Shown: positions 1 through 9,854, counted from the stretch's first letter. The stretch: DNA of 64,000 nucleotides from Serratia liquefaciens (GCA_012719855.1 JAAXZN010000034.1:1-64000); one strand, 5' to 3'. Numbers and translations: made by a program. Notes: generated by a model from the sequence alone, not told the origin.

Positions 1-2631
1 ATGTTGTTGAATCAATTTTTTCAGCTCAGGCAAGCAGGAACCGCAGTTAGTCCCGCATTGCAGGCTCGCGCCCAGCGCTTGCGTGCTGTGGCACCCCGCC
101 CGAATCGCAGCGATGATGTGGTTCTCTCCTACGCCGAAGCAGCTGCAAATCGTGGCCCCCGCCGCCTGTTCACCGGGTGCGCCGCGCCCTGCCAACAAAG
201 CCAGCCGCTGCGGCCCGCTGGCAGGTGCCTGTTCAAATGCATTGAGGATCGCCGGCCGATCGAGCACCGGTGCATGCCTGCGCACATAAAACGCCAGCTG
301 TACCTCCCCCTGTCGCCAACCAAGCAGGTGCAAGCCACGCTGCGCCAACTGTGCCGTCTGCAGCGTCAGGCCCTCCAGCGTGAAATGCCGCCTGAGCCAG
401 GCTTGCCAGTCTTCCACCGGTTGCTGCCCTGCCATGATGTAGTGAGTCAGGCCGTCCTGCGCCACCCGGCTCCAGTAAATCCCCTTGGGGGCGGCAATCT
501 CGGTACGTAGAAAAATCTCTGCCTGCCAGCTCACCGGCCAATGACTGACCCGCACCGGGGCATGCTTGCTTTCCGGTTGACCGGAGTCGACATCCACCAC
601 CGGTGGAATCAAAACGTCAACTCGCCCCTGCGCGGTAAACTGCCCATTCCAGTGCATCGGCACAAACACGCTGCCACGTCGCTGCCCAGGGTTACACTGC
701 GCACGCGCCAGCATCCAACCGTGAGGGGAGCTGAGCCGCACCAGGCTGCCGTCGATGATGCCCTGTTCGGCAGCGTCCTGAGGATGCATCTCGCAAAACG
801 GCTCGCTCAGATGACGCATCAGCCGCGCAGCTTTGCCGGTGCGCGTCATGGTGTGCCATTGATCTCGGATACGACCGGTGTTTAGCACCAGGGGGTAGCG
901 TGACGACACGGCATTGTGCGGCAGACGCGGCGTTACCGGCAGCAATCGCGCCCTGCCGTCCGCATGGAAAAACCGTCCTTCGCAGAACAAACGTCGGCAA
1001 CCGGTGGGGTGCTGCGCATTGAGCGGCCACTGCACCGGCTTCATCCGCAGCCATTGCTGCCGATCCAGTCCTGCCAGCAGGCCAATGTCGAACGCCCGTG
1101 CCCCCTCATTTTCAAAACCGGACAGCGCCGCGTGTTCGCTGAATATCTCACAAGGATGACGGTAGCCAAACGCCGCACCATAGCCCATACGCTGCGCCAC
1201 CTGGCTGAGGATCCACCAGTCGGCGCGAGCTTCTCCCGGCGGCGGTAAAAATGCGCGCTGGCGTGAAATGCAGCGTTCGGAGTTGGTGACGCTGCCTTCT
1301 TTTTCCCCCCAGGCCAGCGCCGGCAGACGGATATGCGCCAGTTCGGCGGTATCGGTCGCCGCCATCACTTCGGACACCACCACCAGCGGGCACTGCTTCA
1401 ACGCCTGGCGTACCGCATCGGCATCCGGCAAGGAAACGGCCGGGTTGGTCCCCATAATCCATACCGCCTTTACCTGGCCGGTGGCTATCGCCTGGAACAG
1501 ATCTACCGCGTTCAACCCCGGCTGCCGGGCTATGCGCGGTGCCTGCCAGAAACGCTGCACCCGGTCTATATCCTCAGCGTTGAACCCCATATGCGCCGCC
1601 AGTTGGTTGGCCAAGCCGCCCACTTCTCGCCCGCCCATGGCATTGGGTTGGCCGGTGATCGAAAACGGGCCGCTGCCCGCCCGGCCAATGCGTCCCCCCG
1701 CCAGATGCAGGTTAATAATCGCATTGCACTTGTCCGCCCCGCTTGCCGACTGGTTGATACCCATCGAATAGAGCGTCACCCAGTCACGGGACGCAGTCAG
1801 CAGTTGGAAGAATGCCAATACCCTGTTCAGGGGCAGCCCGCAAAACTCCGCCACTCGTGACGGCGACCAGGGGATTGCTGCCGCCAACGTGGCCTCTACG
1901 CCGTTGGTATGCCGTTGCAAAAAAGCTTTATCCAATCCGCCGTGCTCGGCCAGCCAGTTCAGAGCACCGGTAAACAGCGCCGCGTCGCTGCCGGGCCGCA
2001 GCGGCAAATGTAAATCGGCAATGTCACAGGTCGCCGTCTCACGTGGATCAATCACCACCACCCGCATCTGCGGACGTTTCCGACGCGCCTTTACCAACCG
2101 CTGATAAACCACCGGATGCGCCCAGGCAGTATTGGAGCCGGTCAGAATCACCAGATCGGCCTGCTCGAGATCCTCATAGCAGCCAGGTACCGCATCGGCA
2201 CCGAACGCCCGTTTGTAGCCGACCACTGCCGAAGCCATACACAGCCTGGAATTGGTGTCGATATTGGCGGCACCAATGAATCCCTTCATCAGTTTGTTCG
2301 CCACGTAATAGTCTTCGGTCAGCAGTTGGCCTGAGGCATAAAACGCCACCGCCTGCGGGCCATGCTGTTCGATAATGCGGCTAAAACGCAGCGCCACCTG
2401 ATCGAGCGCCTGTTCCCATCCCACTGGCTGCCCTTCAATCTGTGGTTGCAACAGGCGGCCCGCCAGATCCAGAGTTTCCCCCAGCGCGCTGCCTTTTACG
2501 CACAGTCGCCCCTGATTGGCCGGATGCTCAATATCGCCGCTGACCGCGAACGCACCTTCGCTCTGTCGATCGACGGTCACGCCACAGCCAACGCCGCAGT
2601 ATGGACAGGTGGTGCAATGCCCGGCGCTCAT
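1..2631 (-). CDS. nasA: Assimilatory nitrate reductase catalytic subunit NasA (3' end cut by window)
   Basis: Cytoplasmic molybdopterin enzyme that reduces nitrate to nitrite. The start ATG (2631-2629) overlaps the TGA of the upstream nitrite reductase gene as ATGA, so translation is coupled. The N-terminus carries the [4Fe-4S] set C9-x2-C12-x3-C16-x27-C44 typical of the NapA/NasA branch of the DMSO reductase family. The frame stays open for 877 codons to the window edge. The last 60 residues form a BFD-like [2Fe-2S] domain (CSC followed by CGTNCGSC), as in Klebsiella NasA, so only a few residues can be missing. It is the last gene of the nas operon and is expected to receive electrons from the NasC-like module encoded just upstream. 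Confidence 0.95.
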   Translation of the reverse strand, partial: MSAGHCTTCPYCGVGCGVTVDRQSEGAFAVSGDIEHPANQGRLCVKGSALGETLDLAGRLLQPQIEGQPVGWEQALDQVALRFSRIIEQHGPQAVAFYASGQLLTEDYYVANKLMKGFIGAANIDTNSRLCMASAVVGYKRAFGADAVPGCYEDLEQADLVILTGSNTAWAHPVVYQRLVKARRKRPQMRVVVIDPRETATCDIADLHLPLRPGSDAALFTGALNWLAEHGGLDKAFLQRHTNGVEATLAAAIPWSPSRVAEFCGLPLNRVLAFFQLLTASRDWVTLYSMGINQSASGADKCNAIINLHLAGGRIGRAGSGPFSITGQPNAMGGREVGGLANQLAAHMGFNAEDIDRVQRFWQAPRIARQPGLNAVDLFQAIATGQVKAVWIMGTNPAVSLPDADAVRQALKQCPLVVVSEVMAATDTAELAHIRLPALAWGEKEGSVTNSERCISRQRAFLPPPGEARADWWILSQVAQRMGYGAAFGYRHPCEIFSEHAALSGFENEGARAFDIGLLAGLDRQQWLRMKPVQWPLNAQHPTGCRRLFCEGRFFHADGRARLLPVTPRLPHNAVSSRYPLVLNTGRIRDQWHTMTRTGKAARLMRHLSEPFCEMHPQDAAEQGIIDGSLVRLSSPHGWMLARAQCNPGQRRGSVFVPMHWNGQFTAQGRVDVLIPPVVDVDSGQPESKHAPVRVSHWPVSWQAEIFLRTEIAAPKGIYWSRVAQDGLTHYIMAGQQPVEDWQAWLRRHFTLEGLTLQTAQLAQRGLHLLGWRQGEVQLAFYVRRHAPVLDRPAILNAFEQAPASGPQRLALLAGRGAPGEQAAGATICSCFGVGENHIIAAIRAGCHSTQALGASLQCGTNCGSCLPELKKLIQQH

Positions 2632-5600
2632 GGCGTGACGTCCACCGCTTCCGGCCGTCTGCTCGTTGCCCCCAGCGGCAGGCTGCACACCCACACGCGG
2701 CCCGCTTCTACCCGCACCGGCCAGGCGGTTACCCCATTTTCTGGATTGTCCACGCAGATGCCGTCACTCAGGCGGAAGCGTTGCTTGTACAGAGGGGAAA
2801 TCACCACCGGCTCGCCCGCTACATCACCGATCAAGCCACGCGCCAACACGTTGGCATCGCTGTCCGGCTCCTGGTTGGCCAACGCATAAACCCCGCAGTC
2901 CGGAAGATGAAACAGCGCAATTTGCCGTTGTCCCAAACGGGCGGCAATGCCGGCATGGGACGGAATATCCGTCAGCGCGCAAACATCATGCCACTGTCCA
3001 CCAGTGCCGGCGGCGGGTTGCACCTCGATCACCTGGGCCCGTTCCTCTCCCAGCGCCGGGCGACGCTGGCCGCGATCCGTCTGCCAGACAATTGCCTCGT
3101 CAGGCTGTTCGCTATTGACGAACGGACGGAACAGCTTCAGCCGATCCGGGCTGGCGAGCGTGGTTTGCCATTCACACTGGTAGACGCTCACCACCCTCTC
3201 CATTTCGGCATCCAGTTCGCGGCCAATGCCCAGGCTGTCTTGCAAAACCACCTGGCGCAGGTAGTCCAGCCCACCCTCCAGGCTATCCATCCAGGTGCTG
3301 GTGCGCTGCAGGCGATCGGCGGTACGGATATAGAACATAAGGAAACGATCGACGGTGCGGATCAGCGTGTCAGCATCAAGATCGCTGACAAACAGATCCG
3401 CATGGCGCGGTTTCATGCCGCCATTGCCGCACAAATAGAGGTTCCAGCCTTTGTCGGTGGCAATCACCCCCACGTCTTTGCTCTGCGCCTCTGCGCATTC
3501 TCGCGTGCAACCGGAAACCGCCATCTTGATTTTGTGCGGCGAGCGCAGCCCCTTGTAACGATGCTCCAACGCGATCGCCAACGCGGTAGAGTCCTGCACG
3601 CCATAACGACACCAACTGGAACCGACGCACGACTTCACCGTGCGTAACGACTTGCCGTAGGCATGCCCGGTTTCAAAACCGGCATCGACCAACTGCTGCC
3701 AAATCTCCGGCAGTTGCTCCAGCCGCGCGCCAAACATGTCGACCCGCTGCCCGCCGGTAATTTTGGTGTAGAGCTGATAACGCTGGGCGATTTGACCAAT
3801 GGCAATCAGCCCTGCCGGGGTGATTTCACCGGCCGGTACCCGTGGGACCACCGAATAGGTGCCGTCTTTCTGGATATTGGCGAAGAAACGGTCATTGGTG
3901 TCCTGCAGCGGCAAATGCTCCGGTTTCAACAAATATTCGTTCCAGCACGACGCCAGAATTGACCCCGCAAGAGGTTTGCACACCTCACAACCACGCCCAT
4001 GACCGTGTCGAGACAGCAGTTCGTCAAAGGTGCGGATGTTGCCGACGCGTACCAGGTGATACAGCTCCTGACGTGAATAGGCGAAATGCTCGCAAACGTC
4101 TTTTTTCACGACTACGCCACGCTGCTGCAGTTCGTGCTCCATCAGCTGTTTGACCAACGCCGCACAGCCGCCACAGCCGGTTCCCGCTTTGGTGCAGGCC
4201 TTGACCGCCGCCAAATCGCCGCAGCCTTGTTCCACTGCGGCGCTGATATCGCCCTTGCTGACGTTGTGACAAGAGCAAATCTGAGCCGTGTCCGGCAAGG
4301 CTGAGACCCCCAAGGCTTTCGGTGCTGATCCGGCCGTCACCGGTAAAATCAGACTCTCCGGCATCGCGGGCAGCGGCAGATCGTTGAGCATCATCTGTTG
4401 CAGCGTGCTGTATTCCGCGCTGTCGCCCACCAGCACCGCGCCCAGCAGTCGCTTGCCGTCGGCGTCAATCACCAGCTTTTTATACACCTGTGCAGGGCCG
4501 TCTACCCAACTGTAGCTTTGGCTGTCGGGAGTATGGCCATGGGCATCACCCAGCGACGCCACTTCCACCCCCAACAGTTTGAGTTTGGTACTCATATCGG
4601 CACCACAGAACACCGTTTCCTTGCCGGCCAGCCGATCGGCCAGGGTACGCGCCATCTGGTAGCCGGGAGCCACCAGACCGAAGATTTGTCCGTTCCACAA
4701 GGCGCACTCGCCAATGGCATAAATCGCCTCATCGCTGGTGCGACACTGGCTGTCAATCACAATCCCGCCGCGTGCCCCCACCTCCAGTCCGGCCTCGCGG
4801 GCAAGCTGGTCTCGTGGGCGAATACCGGCAGAAAACAGAATTAAATCAGCCTCTAAGCGCTCATTATCGGCAAAATTCATGCAGTGACGGTGTAACGAAC
4901 CTTCGACAATTGCCTGAGTTTGCTTGCCGGTATGTACGCTGACCCCCAACGCCTCAATTTTTTTGCGCAACATCGCCGCGCCGCCCTCATCCAATTGCAC
5001 GCCCATCAGGCGCGGCGCAAACTCGACCACGTGGGTATTCAGCCCCAGTTGTCGCAACGCATTGGCGGCTTCCAGCCCCAGTAAACCGCCACCGACCACC
5101 ACGCCGACCCGTGCGCTGTTGGCACAGTCGGCTATTGCCGCCAAATCATCAAGCGTACGATAAACCAGGCAGCCGGGGCGATCGTTGCCCGGGATCGGTG
5201 GAACAAAGGGGTAGGAGCCGGTCGCCAGCACCAATTGGTCGTAGGCCGTTTCTCGACCTTCGGCGTCAATCACGCATTTGCGTTGGCGATCGATAGCGGC
5301 AACAGCCTGCCCCAGCCGCAGTTCAATGCAGCTACGTTCGAAGAATCCCTCCTCCACCATCGACAGCGATTCCGCACTGCGACCGGAGAAAAACTCGGAC
5401 AAGTGCACCCGGTCATATGCCGCTATCGGCTCCTCGCCAAACACCACAATGTGATACCGCTGATGCAGCTCGCGTGCGACCAATTGTTCCAGGAAGTGGT
5501 GGCCGACCATGCCGTGACCGGCAACCAACAAAACGGGTTTGTGCATATCAGAAATCCTCTCTTCAGACGCCGCAGGCGCCCCGGGTTCGCAACGGCCAAA

Positions 5601-6776
5601 CAACAGTTCATCCGGGTGAAGCACCGGCATGCCAAGCTGCTGCAGATAAAAAGCGCTGTCCTGAGCGTCGCCATACAGCACCACGCCCTGTAATTTGCCG
5701 TCGCGCATCAGCAGGCGGCGATAATGCCGGGCCTGCGGGTCTTCGGCGTGATGCAGTTCGGTTTGGCCGTCTGCGTACATTTCACCGGCGCTGAACACCT
5801 CGACACCGCTGACCTTCAACCGGGTATGCAGCGGTGTCGGACGATAGCCCGCCACCGGCTCTCCGCTCAGCCGCTGCGCCAATAATCCGGCTTGCTGCCA
5901 GCAAGGGGCCACCAGGCCAAACGTGGTGTCGCCAAACTGGGCGCACTCGCCAAGGGCGAATATCGCCGGATCCTCCGTTTGTAGCCGAGCGTCGATCACA
6001 ATGCCGCGATCGCAGGCCAGTCCGGCGGTCTGCGCCAGGCTGATTTCTGGCCGTACACCAATGGCGATCACCGCCAATTCACAGGCCAGTAGCTCGCCGT
6101 TATTCAATCTGACGCCGCTAATTTGTTCGCTTCCCCTGAACTGGCTGACCTCGCAGCTCAACCGGCATTCGATACCGCGCTGAAGCAAATTGTGTTGCAA
6201 CATTTCACCGGCACGGGCGTCCAGCTGTCGCTCCATCAGGTGTTCGCCACGGTGTATTACGGTGACGACCATACCGCGCTGTGCCAGCGCCGCCGCCGCC
6301 TCTATCCCCAATACGCCGCCGCCCACCACCAGCGCCGGTCTGCCCGGTCGGCAGCGTGTGAGCATCGCCTCAACATCATCCAGGGTGCGAAACCCCTTTA
6401 TGCCGTTCAATGTCACCCCCGGCAGCGGCGGCAGAAATGGCCGTGAACCGGTGGCGAACACCAACAGGTCGTAAGCCACCCGATGAGTTGCGGTAATGAC
6501 TTGTCTTTTCTGCCGTTCTACCGCCAGTGCCGGTTCACCGGCCAGCAGCCGCACGCCGTGCTGCCGATACCACTCAGGGTCATGCAGCAGGGTATCGCCG
6601 AACGTTTTCTCCCCCGCTAACACCGGCGACAGCAGAATGCGGTTGTAGTTGCCGCGCGGCTCTTCGCCAATCACCGTAATGGCATAACGTTGCGGTGCCA
6701 GCCGACACAAGGTTTCCACCAGTCGCATACCGGCCATGCCGTTACCAATCACCACCAGTTTGGGTTTGTCCATCAT
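2628..6776 (-). CDS. nasB: Fused NasC-like NADH oxidoreductase + assimilatory nitrite reductase (NasB, NirB plus NirD modules)
   Basis: A 1382-residue protein. Residues 1-410 are a complete FAD/NAD(P)-binding oxidoreductase (GNGMAG and VVGGGVLGIEAA dinucleotide motifs) matching NasC, the electron-transfer subunit of nitrate reductase in Klebsiella. From Met411 a second, full NirB begins (GHGMVG, GGGLLGLEAA). It is followed by two BFD-type [2Fe-2S] clusters (CSC...GTGCGGC and GRGCEVC) and the siroheme/[4Fe-4S] half domains (CVGSSWC and SGCTREC, roughly residues 1045-1095). The last ~110 residues are NirD-like and lack Rieske Cys/His ligands, as is normal for bacterial NirD. Known role: NAD(P)H-dependent reduction of nitrite to ammonium in the cytoplasm. 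In Klebsiella nasC and nasB are separate genes, so the join is unusual; see findings. RBS GAGAG lies 4 nt before the ATG. Confidence 0.93.
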   Translation of the reverse strand: MMDKPKLVVIGNGMAGMRLVETLCRLAPQRYAITVIGEEPRGNYNRILLSPVLAGEKTFGDTLLHDPEWYRQHGVRLLAGEPALAVERQKRQVITATHRVAYDLLVFATGSRPFLPPLPGVTLNGIKGFRTLDDVEAMLTRCRPGRPALVVGGGVLGIEAAAALAQRGMVVTVIHRGEHLMERQLDARAGEMLQHNLLQRGIECRLSCEVSQFRGSEQISGVRLNNGELLACELAVIAIGVRPEISLAQTAGLACDRGIVIDARLQTEDPAIFALGECAQFGDTTFGLVAPCWQQAGLLAQRLSGEPVAGYRPTPLHTRLKVSGVEVFSAGEMYADGQTELHHAEDPQARHYRRLLMRDGKLQGVVLYGDAQDSAFYLQQLGMPVLHPDELLFGRCEPGAPAASEERISDMHKPVLLVAGHGMVGHHFLEQLVARELHQRYHIVVFGEEPIAAYDRVHLSEFFSGRSAESLSMVEEGFFERSCIELRLGQAVAAIDRQRKCVIDAEGRETAYDQLVLATGSYPFVPPIPGNDRPGCLVYRTLDDLAAIADCANSARVGVVVGGGLLGLEAANALRQLGLNTHVVEFAPRLMGVQLDEGGAAMLRKKIEALGVSVHTGKQTQAIVEGSLHRHCMNFADNERLEADLILFSAGIRPRDQLAREAGLEVGARGGIVIDSQCRTSDEAIYAIGECALWNGQIFGLVAPGYQMARTLADRLAGKETVFCGADMSTKLKLLGVEVASLGDAHGHTPDSQSYSWVDGPAQVYKKLVIDADGKRLLGAVLVGDSAEYSTLQQMMLNDLPLPAMPESLILPVTAGSAPKALGVSALPDTAQICSCHNVSKGDISAAVEQGCGDLAAVKACTKAGTGCGGCAALVKQLMEHELQQRGVVVKKDVCEHFAYSRQELYHLVRVGNIRTFDELLSRHGHGRGCEVCKPLAGSILASCWNEYLLKPEHLPLQDTNDRFFANIQKDGTYSVVPRVPAGEITPAGLIAIGQIAQRYQLYTKITGGQRVDMFGARLEQLPEIWQQLVDAGFETGHAYGKSLRTVKSCVGSSWCRYGVQDSTALAIALEHRYKGLRSPHKIKMAVSGCTRECAEAQSKDVGVIATDKGWNLYLCGNGGMKPRHADLFVSDLDADTLIRTVDRFLMFYIRTADRLQRTSTWMDSLEGGLDYLRQVVLQDSLGIGRELDAEMERVVSVYQCEWQTTLASPDRLKLFRPFVNSEQPDEAIVWQTDRGQRRPALGEERAQVIEVQPAAGTGGQWHDVCALTDIPSHAGIAARLGQRQIALFHLPDCGVYALANQEPDSDANVLARGLIGDVAGEPVVISPLYKQRFRLSDGICVDNPENGVTAWPVRVEAGRVWVCSLPLGATSRRPEAVDVTP

Positions 6777-6783
6777 CCGGCTC

Positions 6784-7572
6784 TCATGCCGCTTTCGCGT
6801 GCTTCTCGTAAAGGAACTTCAGTACCTGCCGACGGTAATGGTGATATTCCGGGGCATCCGCCACTGCGACCCGGGAACGCGGACGTGGCAGCGCCACCGA
6901 CAGAATTTCGCCGACGGTAGCCGACGGGCCATTGGTCATCATCAGCACCCGATCGGACAGCAGCACGGCTTCATCGACGTCATGGGTGATCAGCACTATG
7001 GTGGTATAGAGCCGCTGCTGAATTTCCATCACCGCATCCTGCAGATGCGCGCGTGTCAGCGCGTCCAGCGCACCGAACGGCTCATCCATCAGCAGCACCT
7101 TGGGTTTCATCGCCAGCGCACGGGCAATACCGACGCGTTGTTTCATACCGCCGGAGATTTCATGCGGCCGCTTGTGCAGAGCGTGGCTCATGTGCACCAA
7201 CGCCAGGTTGTGTTCGATCCAGTCGCGCATTTCGCTACGCGTCATCTCCTGGCGAAAGACCTGATGCACCGCCAGCGCCACATTTTCGTAGGTGGTCAAC
7301 CACGGCAGCAGTGAATGGTTTTGAAACACCACGCCGCGCTCTGGCCCCGGCCCGGTGATTTGCCGGTTGTCGCACAGCAACACCCCATCGCTGGGCAAGG
7401 TCAGCCCGGCAATCAAATTCAACAATGTCGATTTTCCACAGCCGGAATGCCCGATCAGGCTGACGGTCTCACCGGGCTGAATATCGAAGCTCACTCGCTC
7501 CAGGGCAATAAATTCCCCCTGAGGTGTGGCAAAACGCTGGCTGACGTTCTGGATCTGAATAATCGGTTTCAT
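6784..7572 (-). CDS. nasD: Nitrate/nitrite ABC transporter ATP-binding protein
   Basis: A 262-residue ABC ATPase with Walker A GHSGCGKST, Q-loop VVFQNHSLLPW, signature ISGGMKQR, Walker B VLLMDEP and H-loop THD. This is the NrtD/SsuB/TauB subtype that powers import of small anions. It is preceded by AAGGAG eight nt from the ATG and sits 10 bp after nasE. Eight bp separate its stop from the nasC-nasB start. By context it energises nitrate uptake with NasE and NasF at the inner membrane. Confidence 0.94.
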   Translation of the reverse strand: MKPIIQIQNVSQRFATPQGEFIALERVSFDIQPGETVSLIGHSGCGKSTLLNLIAGLTLPSDGVLLCDNRQITGPGPERGVVFQNHSLLPWLTTYENVALAVHQVFRQEMTRSEMRDWIEHNLALVHMSHALHKRPHEISGGMKQRVGIARALAMKPKVLLMDEPFGALDALTRAHLQDAVMEIQQRLYTTIVLITHDVDEAVLLSDRVLMMTNGPSATVGEILSVALPRPRSRVAVADAPEYHHYRRQVLKFLYEKHAKAA

Positions 7573-7582
7573 GGCCTGCTCC

Positions 7583-8479
7583 TTAACGGTTCTGATAGCT
7601 AAAACGTTTTGCCAATAACATCAGCCCCTGCTCGAGCAGCAGCCCCACCACGCCGATCACCACGATGGCGATGATGATGTTTTCAACGTTGAGATTGTTC
7701 CACTCGTTCCAGATCCAAAAACCGATGCCCACGCCGCCGGTCAGCATTTCCGCCGCCACAATCACCAGCCAGGCGATGCCGATCGACAGGCGCACCCCGG
7801 TCAGTACGTAAGGCAGCACCGCCGGTAACAGGATCTTGCGCATCACCGTCCATTCCGACAGTTTGAGCACCCGTGCCACGTTGAGGTAATCCTGCGGGAT
7901 ACGCGTAACGCCCTCTGCGGTATTGAGGATCATCGGCCAGATGGAGCAGATAAAAATGGTCCAGGTCGACGCCGGCTCTGCACGCTGAAACAGCAGCAGG
8001 CCGATGGGCAGCCAGGCCAGCGGGCTCACCGGACGCAGCAACGAAATGATCGGGTTGAGCATGTTTGCCAGAAAAGCAAAACGCCCCAGCAGAAAGCCGG
8101 CCGGAATACCGACCAGCGCCGCCAGCCCAAAACCGACCGCCACTCGTTGCAACGAGGCCAATACGTTCCAGCCAATGCCCTGATCGTTCGGGCCGGCGGA
8201 ATAAAATGGGTCGGCGAACAGCACCAACGCCGCCTGCCAGGTTGCCCATGGCGTAGGGAACCCCTTGCTGTTGAGCGCCGCGACCTGCCAGACCACCAGG
8301 GTCAGGACCAGTCCCAAAACCGCAGGGACCCCACGGCGAAAGCCCTGCTGCAGGAGCAAACGCCAACGCGGCACACGCGGCGGCTGTGGGGCGTCCGCGC
8401 GTTTTAGCGGTACGATCTCCGCACTGACTTCTACGTTTGATGACACAGGGACTTCGATCCGTTCGGCGAGATTTTTCAT
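7583..8479 (-). CDS. nasE: Nitrate ABC transporter permease
   Basis: A 298-residue inner-membrane permease of the NrtB/SsuC/TauC type. After a polar N-terminus of about 45 residues there is a first membrane segment (VLGLVLTLVVWQVAAL), further segments follow, and an EAA-like cytoplasmic loop (QDYLNVARVLKLSEW) would contact NasD. It lies between nasF and nasD with gaps of about 8-10 bp, as in the Klebsiella nasFEDCBA operon. NrtB family membership is clear; nitrate specificity is inferred from the operon. Confidence 0.93.
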   Translation of the reverse strand: MKNLAERIEVPVSSNVEVSAEIVPLKRADAPQPPRVPRWRLLLQQGFRRGVPAVLGLVLTLVVWQVAALNSKGFPTPWATWQAALVLFADPFYSAGPNDQGIGWNVLASLQRVAVGFGLAALVGIPAGFLLGRFAFLANMLNPIISLLRPVSPLAWLPIGLLLFQRAEPASTWTIFICSIWPMILNTAEGVTRIPQDYLNVARVLKLSEWTVMRKILLPAVLPYVLTGVRLSIGIAWLVIVAAEMLTGGVGIGFWIWNEWNNLNVENIIIAIVVIGVVGLLLEQGLMLLAKRFSYQNR

Positions 8480-8487
8480 GATTTACC

Positions 8488-9747
8488 TCAACGCTTTAAA
8501 GAAAAACTGCTGGCGTACTCCGCCGGATTGCTGCCGTCCCAACGCTTGCCGTCAAACAACGTGCTGGTGCGCATATCGCCGCTGGGCAGGTTGACCCCGC
8601 CCCCCGCGGCAGCGGCCTGTTTGTAGATGTCGGTACGGTTGATGCGTTGCGCGACGGCCAGATAGTCCGGATCAGTATTCAGCAGCCCCCAGCGGCGATG
8701 CTGAGTCAGGAACCACATGCCGTCGGACAGGTAGGGGAAGCTCACCTCACCGTCGTGGAAAAAGCGCATGGCGTGCGTGTCCTGCCAGGTCTTGCCCAGG
8801 CCGTTCTGATATTGGCCGAGCATGCGACCGGTAATGATCTCCGGTTTGGTATTGATATAGGCGCGCCCCGCCACGGTTTGGGCGGTTTCCAGGCGATTGG
8901 CATCCGAACTGTCGATCCAACGCGCGGCATCCAGCACTGCAGCAGTCAGTGCGCGGGCGCTGTTCGGATTGGCGGCCACCCAGTTGCCGGTGGTACCCAA
9001 CACTTTCTCCGGATGGTCGGGCCAGATTTCCTGAGTGGTGATTGCGGTAAAACCCACGTTTTCGGTAATTGCTCGTTGGTTCCAGGGCTCACCCACGCAG
9101 AAACCGCTCATGTTGCCGATCTTCATGTTCATCACCATTTGCGGCGGCGGCACCACCACGTTGCGTACGTCGTCAAACGGGTGAATGCCGGCGTTCGCCA
9201 GCCAGTAATACAGCCACATGGCGTGAGTGCCGGTCGGGAATGTCTGGGCAAAGGTGTAGGTGCCCTTGGCGCCGGCATCGACGGTTTTTTTCAAGGCTGC
9301 CGCATCGGTGACGCCGGCCTGTTTCAACTGGTTGGAGAGCGTGATCGCCTGGCCGTTGTTGTTGAGCGTCATCAGTACCGCCATATCATGCTGCGGCCCG
9401 GCGACGCCCAACTGCAGGCCATAAACCATGCCGTACAGCACGTGAGCGGCATCCAGCTCGCCGGACAGCAACTTGTCGCGCACCGCGGCCCAACTGGCCT
9501 CCTTGCTGGGGATGATTTTGATGCCGTATTTCTGATCAAACTGTTTCACCGCCGCCATCACCACCGAAGCGCAGTCGGTCAGAGGAATAAAACCCACCCG
9601 GATCTCTTTTTTCTCCGGTGCGTCAGAGCCTGCCGCCCAGGCTGCGTTCATCAGGCCGGGCAACAGCATGCTGCCTCCCAGCGCCGCGCTGCCGACCAAA
9701 AAACGGCGGCGCGTCAGGCTAAGCCCAGCGGGTTTGGTGTGCGTCAT
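8488..9747 (-). CDS. nasF: Nitrate-binding protein of the nitrate ABC transporter
   Basis: Periplasmic NrtA-type binding protein of 419 residues. A Tat signal is visible near the N-terminus (LTRRRFLVG followed by a hydrophobic stretch and AWAAG), so it is probably exported folded. I take the ATG at 9747, which has AAGGA 7 nt upstream, rather than the in-frame TTG at 9762. The mature part starts with the family pattern EIRVGFIPLTDCASVVMA. First structural gene of the nas operon; the ~130-nt leader upstream carries the ANTAR hairpins and terminator described separately. Confidence 0.95.
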   Translation of the reverse strand: MTHTKPAGLSLTRRRFLVGSAALGGSMLLPGLMNAAWAAGSDAPEKKEIRVGFIPLTDCASVVMAAVKQFDQKYGIKIIPSKEASWAAVRDKLLSGELDAAHVLYGMVYGLQLGVAGPQHDMAVLMTLNNNGQAITLSNQLKQAGVTDAAALKKTVDAGAKGTYTFAQTFPTGTHAMWLYYWLANAGIHPFDDVRNVVVPPPQMVMNMKIGNMSGFCVGEPWNQRAITENVGFTAITTQEIWPDHPEKVLGTTGNWVAANPNSARALTAAVLDAARWIDSSDANRLETAQTVAGRAYINTKPEIITGRMLGQYQNGLGKTWQDTHAMRFFHDGEVSFPYLSDGMWFLTQHRRWGLLNTDPDYLAVAQRINRTDIYKQAAAAGGGVNLPSGDMRTSTLFDGKRWDGSNPAEYASSFSLKR

Positions 9748-9770
9748 CAGCAAGTCCTTCAATCAGGCGA

Positions 9771-9837
9771 TAAAATAAAAAAGGCGTCCCATCAGCACAT
9801 TCCACCGTTGGGGTGAACATGCTGAAAGGACGCCTTT
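9771..9837 (-). terminator. Intrinsic terminator in the nasF leader, target of nitrate antitermination
   Basis: On the minus strand AAAGGCGTCC (9837-9828) pairs with GGGACGCCTTT (from 9790). A second, imperfect stem (CAGCATGTTCACC with GGTGGAATGTGCTG) lies inside, and a U-rich run TTTTTTATTTTA follows. It lies between the predicted transcription start (~9881) and the nasF ATG. Position and form match the leader terminator through which NasR controls nasF in Klebsiella. Confidence 0.9.
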
Positions 9838-9841
9838 ATCC
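9828..9841 (-). promoter_or_regulatory. ANTAR hairpin P2 (hexaloop AAAGGC)
   Basis: RNA stem GGAU/GUCC encloses the hexaloop AAAGGC, which has the A1 and G4 demanded by ANTAR-binding RNAs. Its 3' side uses the same bases as the 5' arm of the terminator, so P2 and the terminator are mutually exclusive. That is the expected geometry for NasR antitermination. Confidence 0.75.
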
Positions 9842-9854
9842 AAAATTTGTTGGC

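Noticed and set aside
2601-3647. 348-residue open frame on plus, opposite nitrite reductase
   Set aside because: Antisense shadow of a high-GC gene with clear iron-sulfur and siroheme motifs; the plus frame has no domain and no RBS.
8647-9816. 389-residue open frame on plus, opposite nasF
   Set aside because: Shadow of the Tat-exported nitrate-binding protein and of the leader terminator; composition His/Arg/Gln-rich as in antisense frames.
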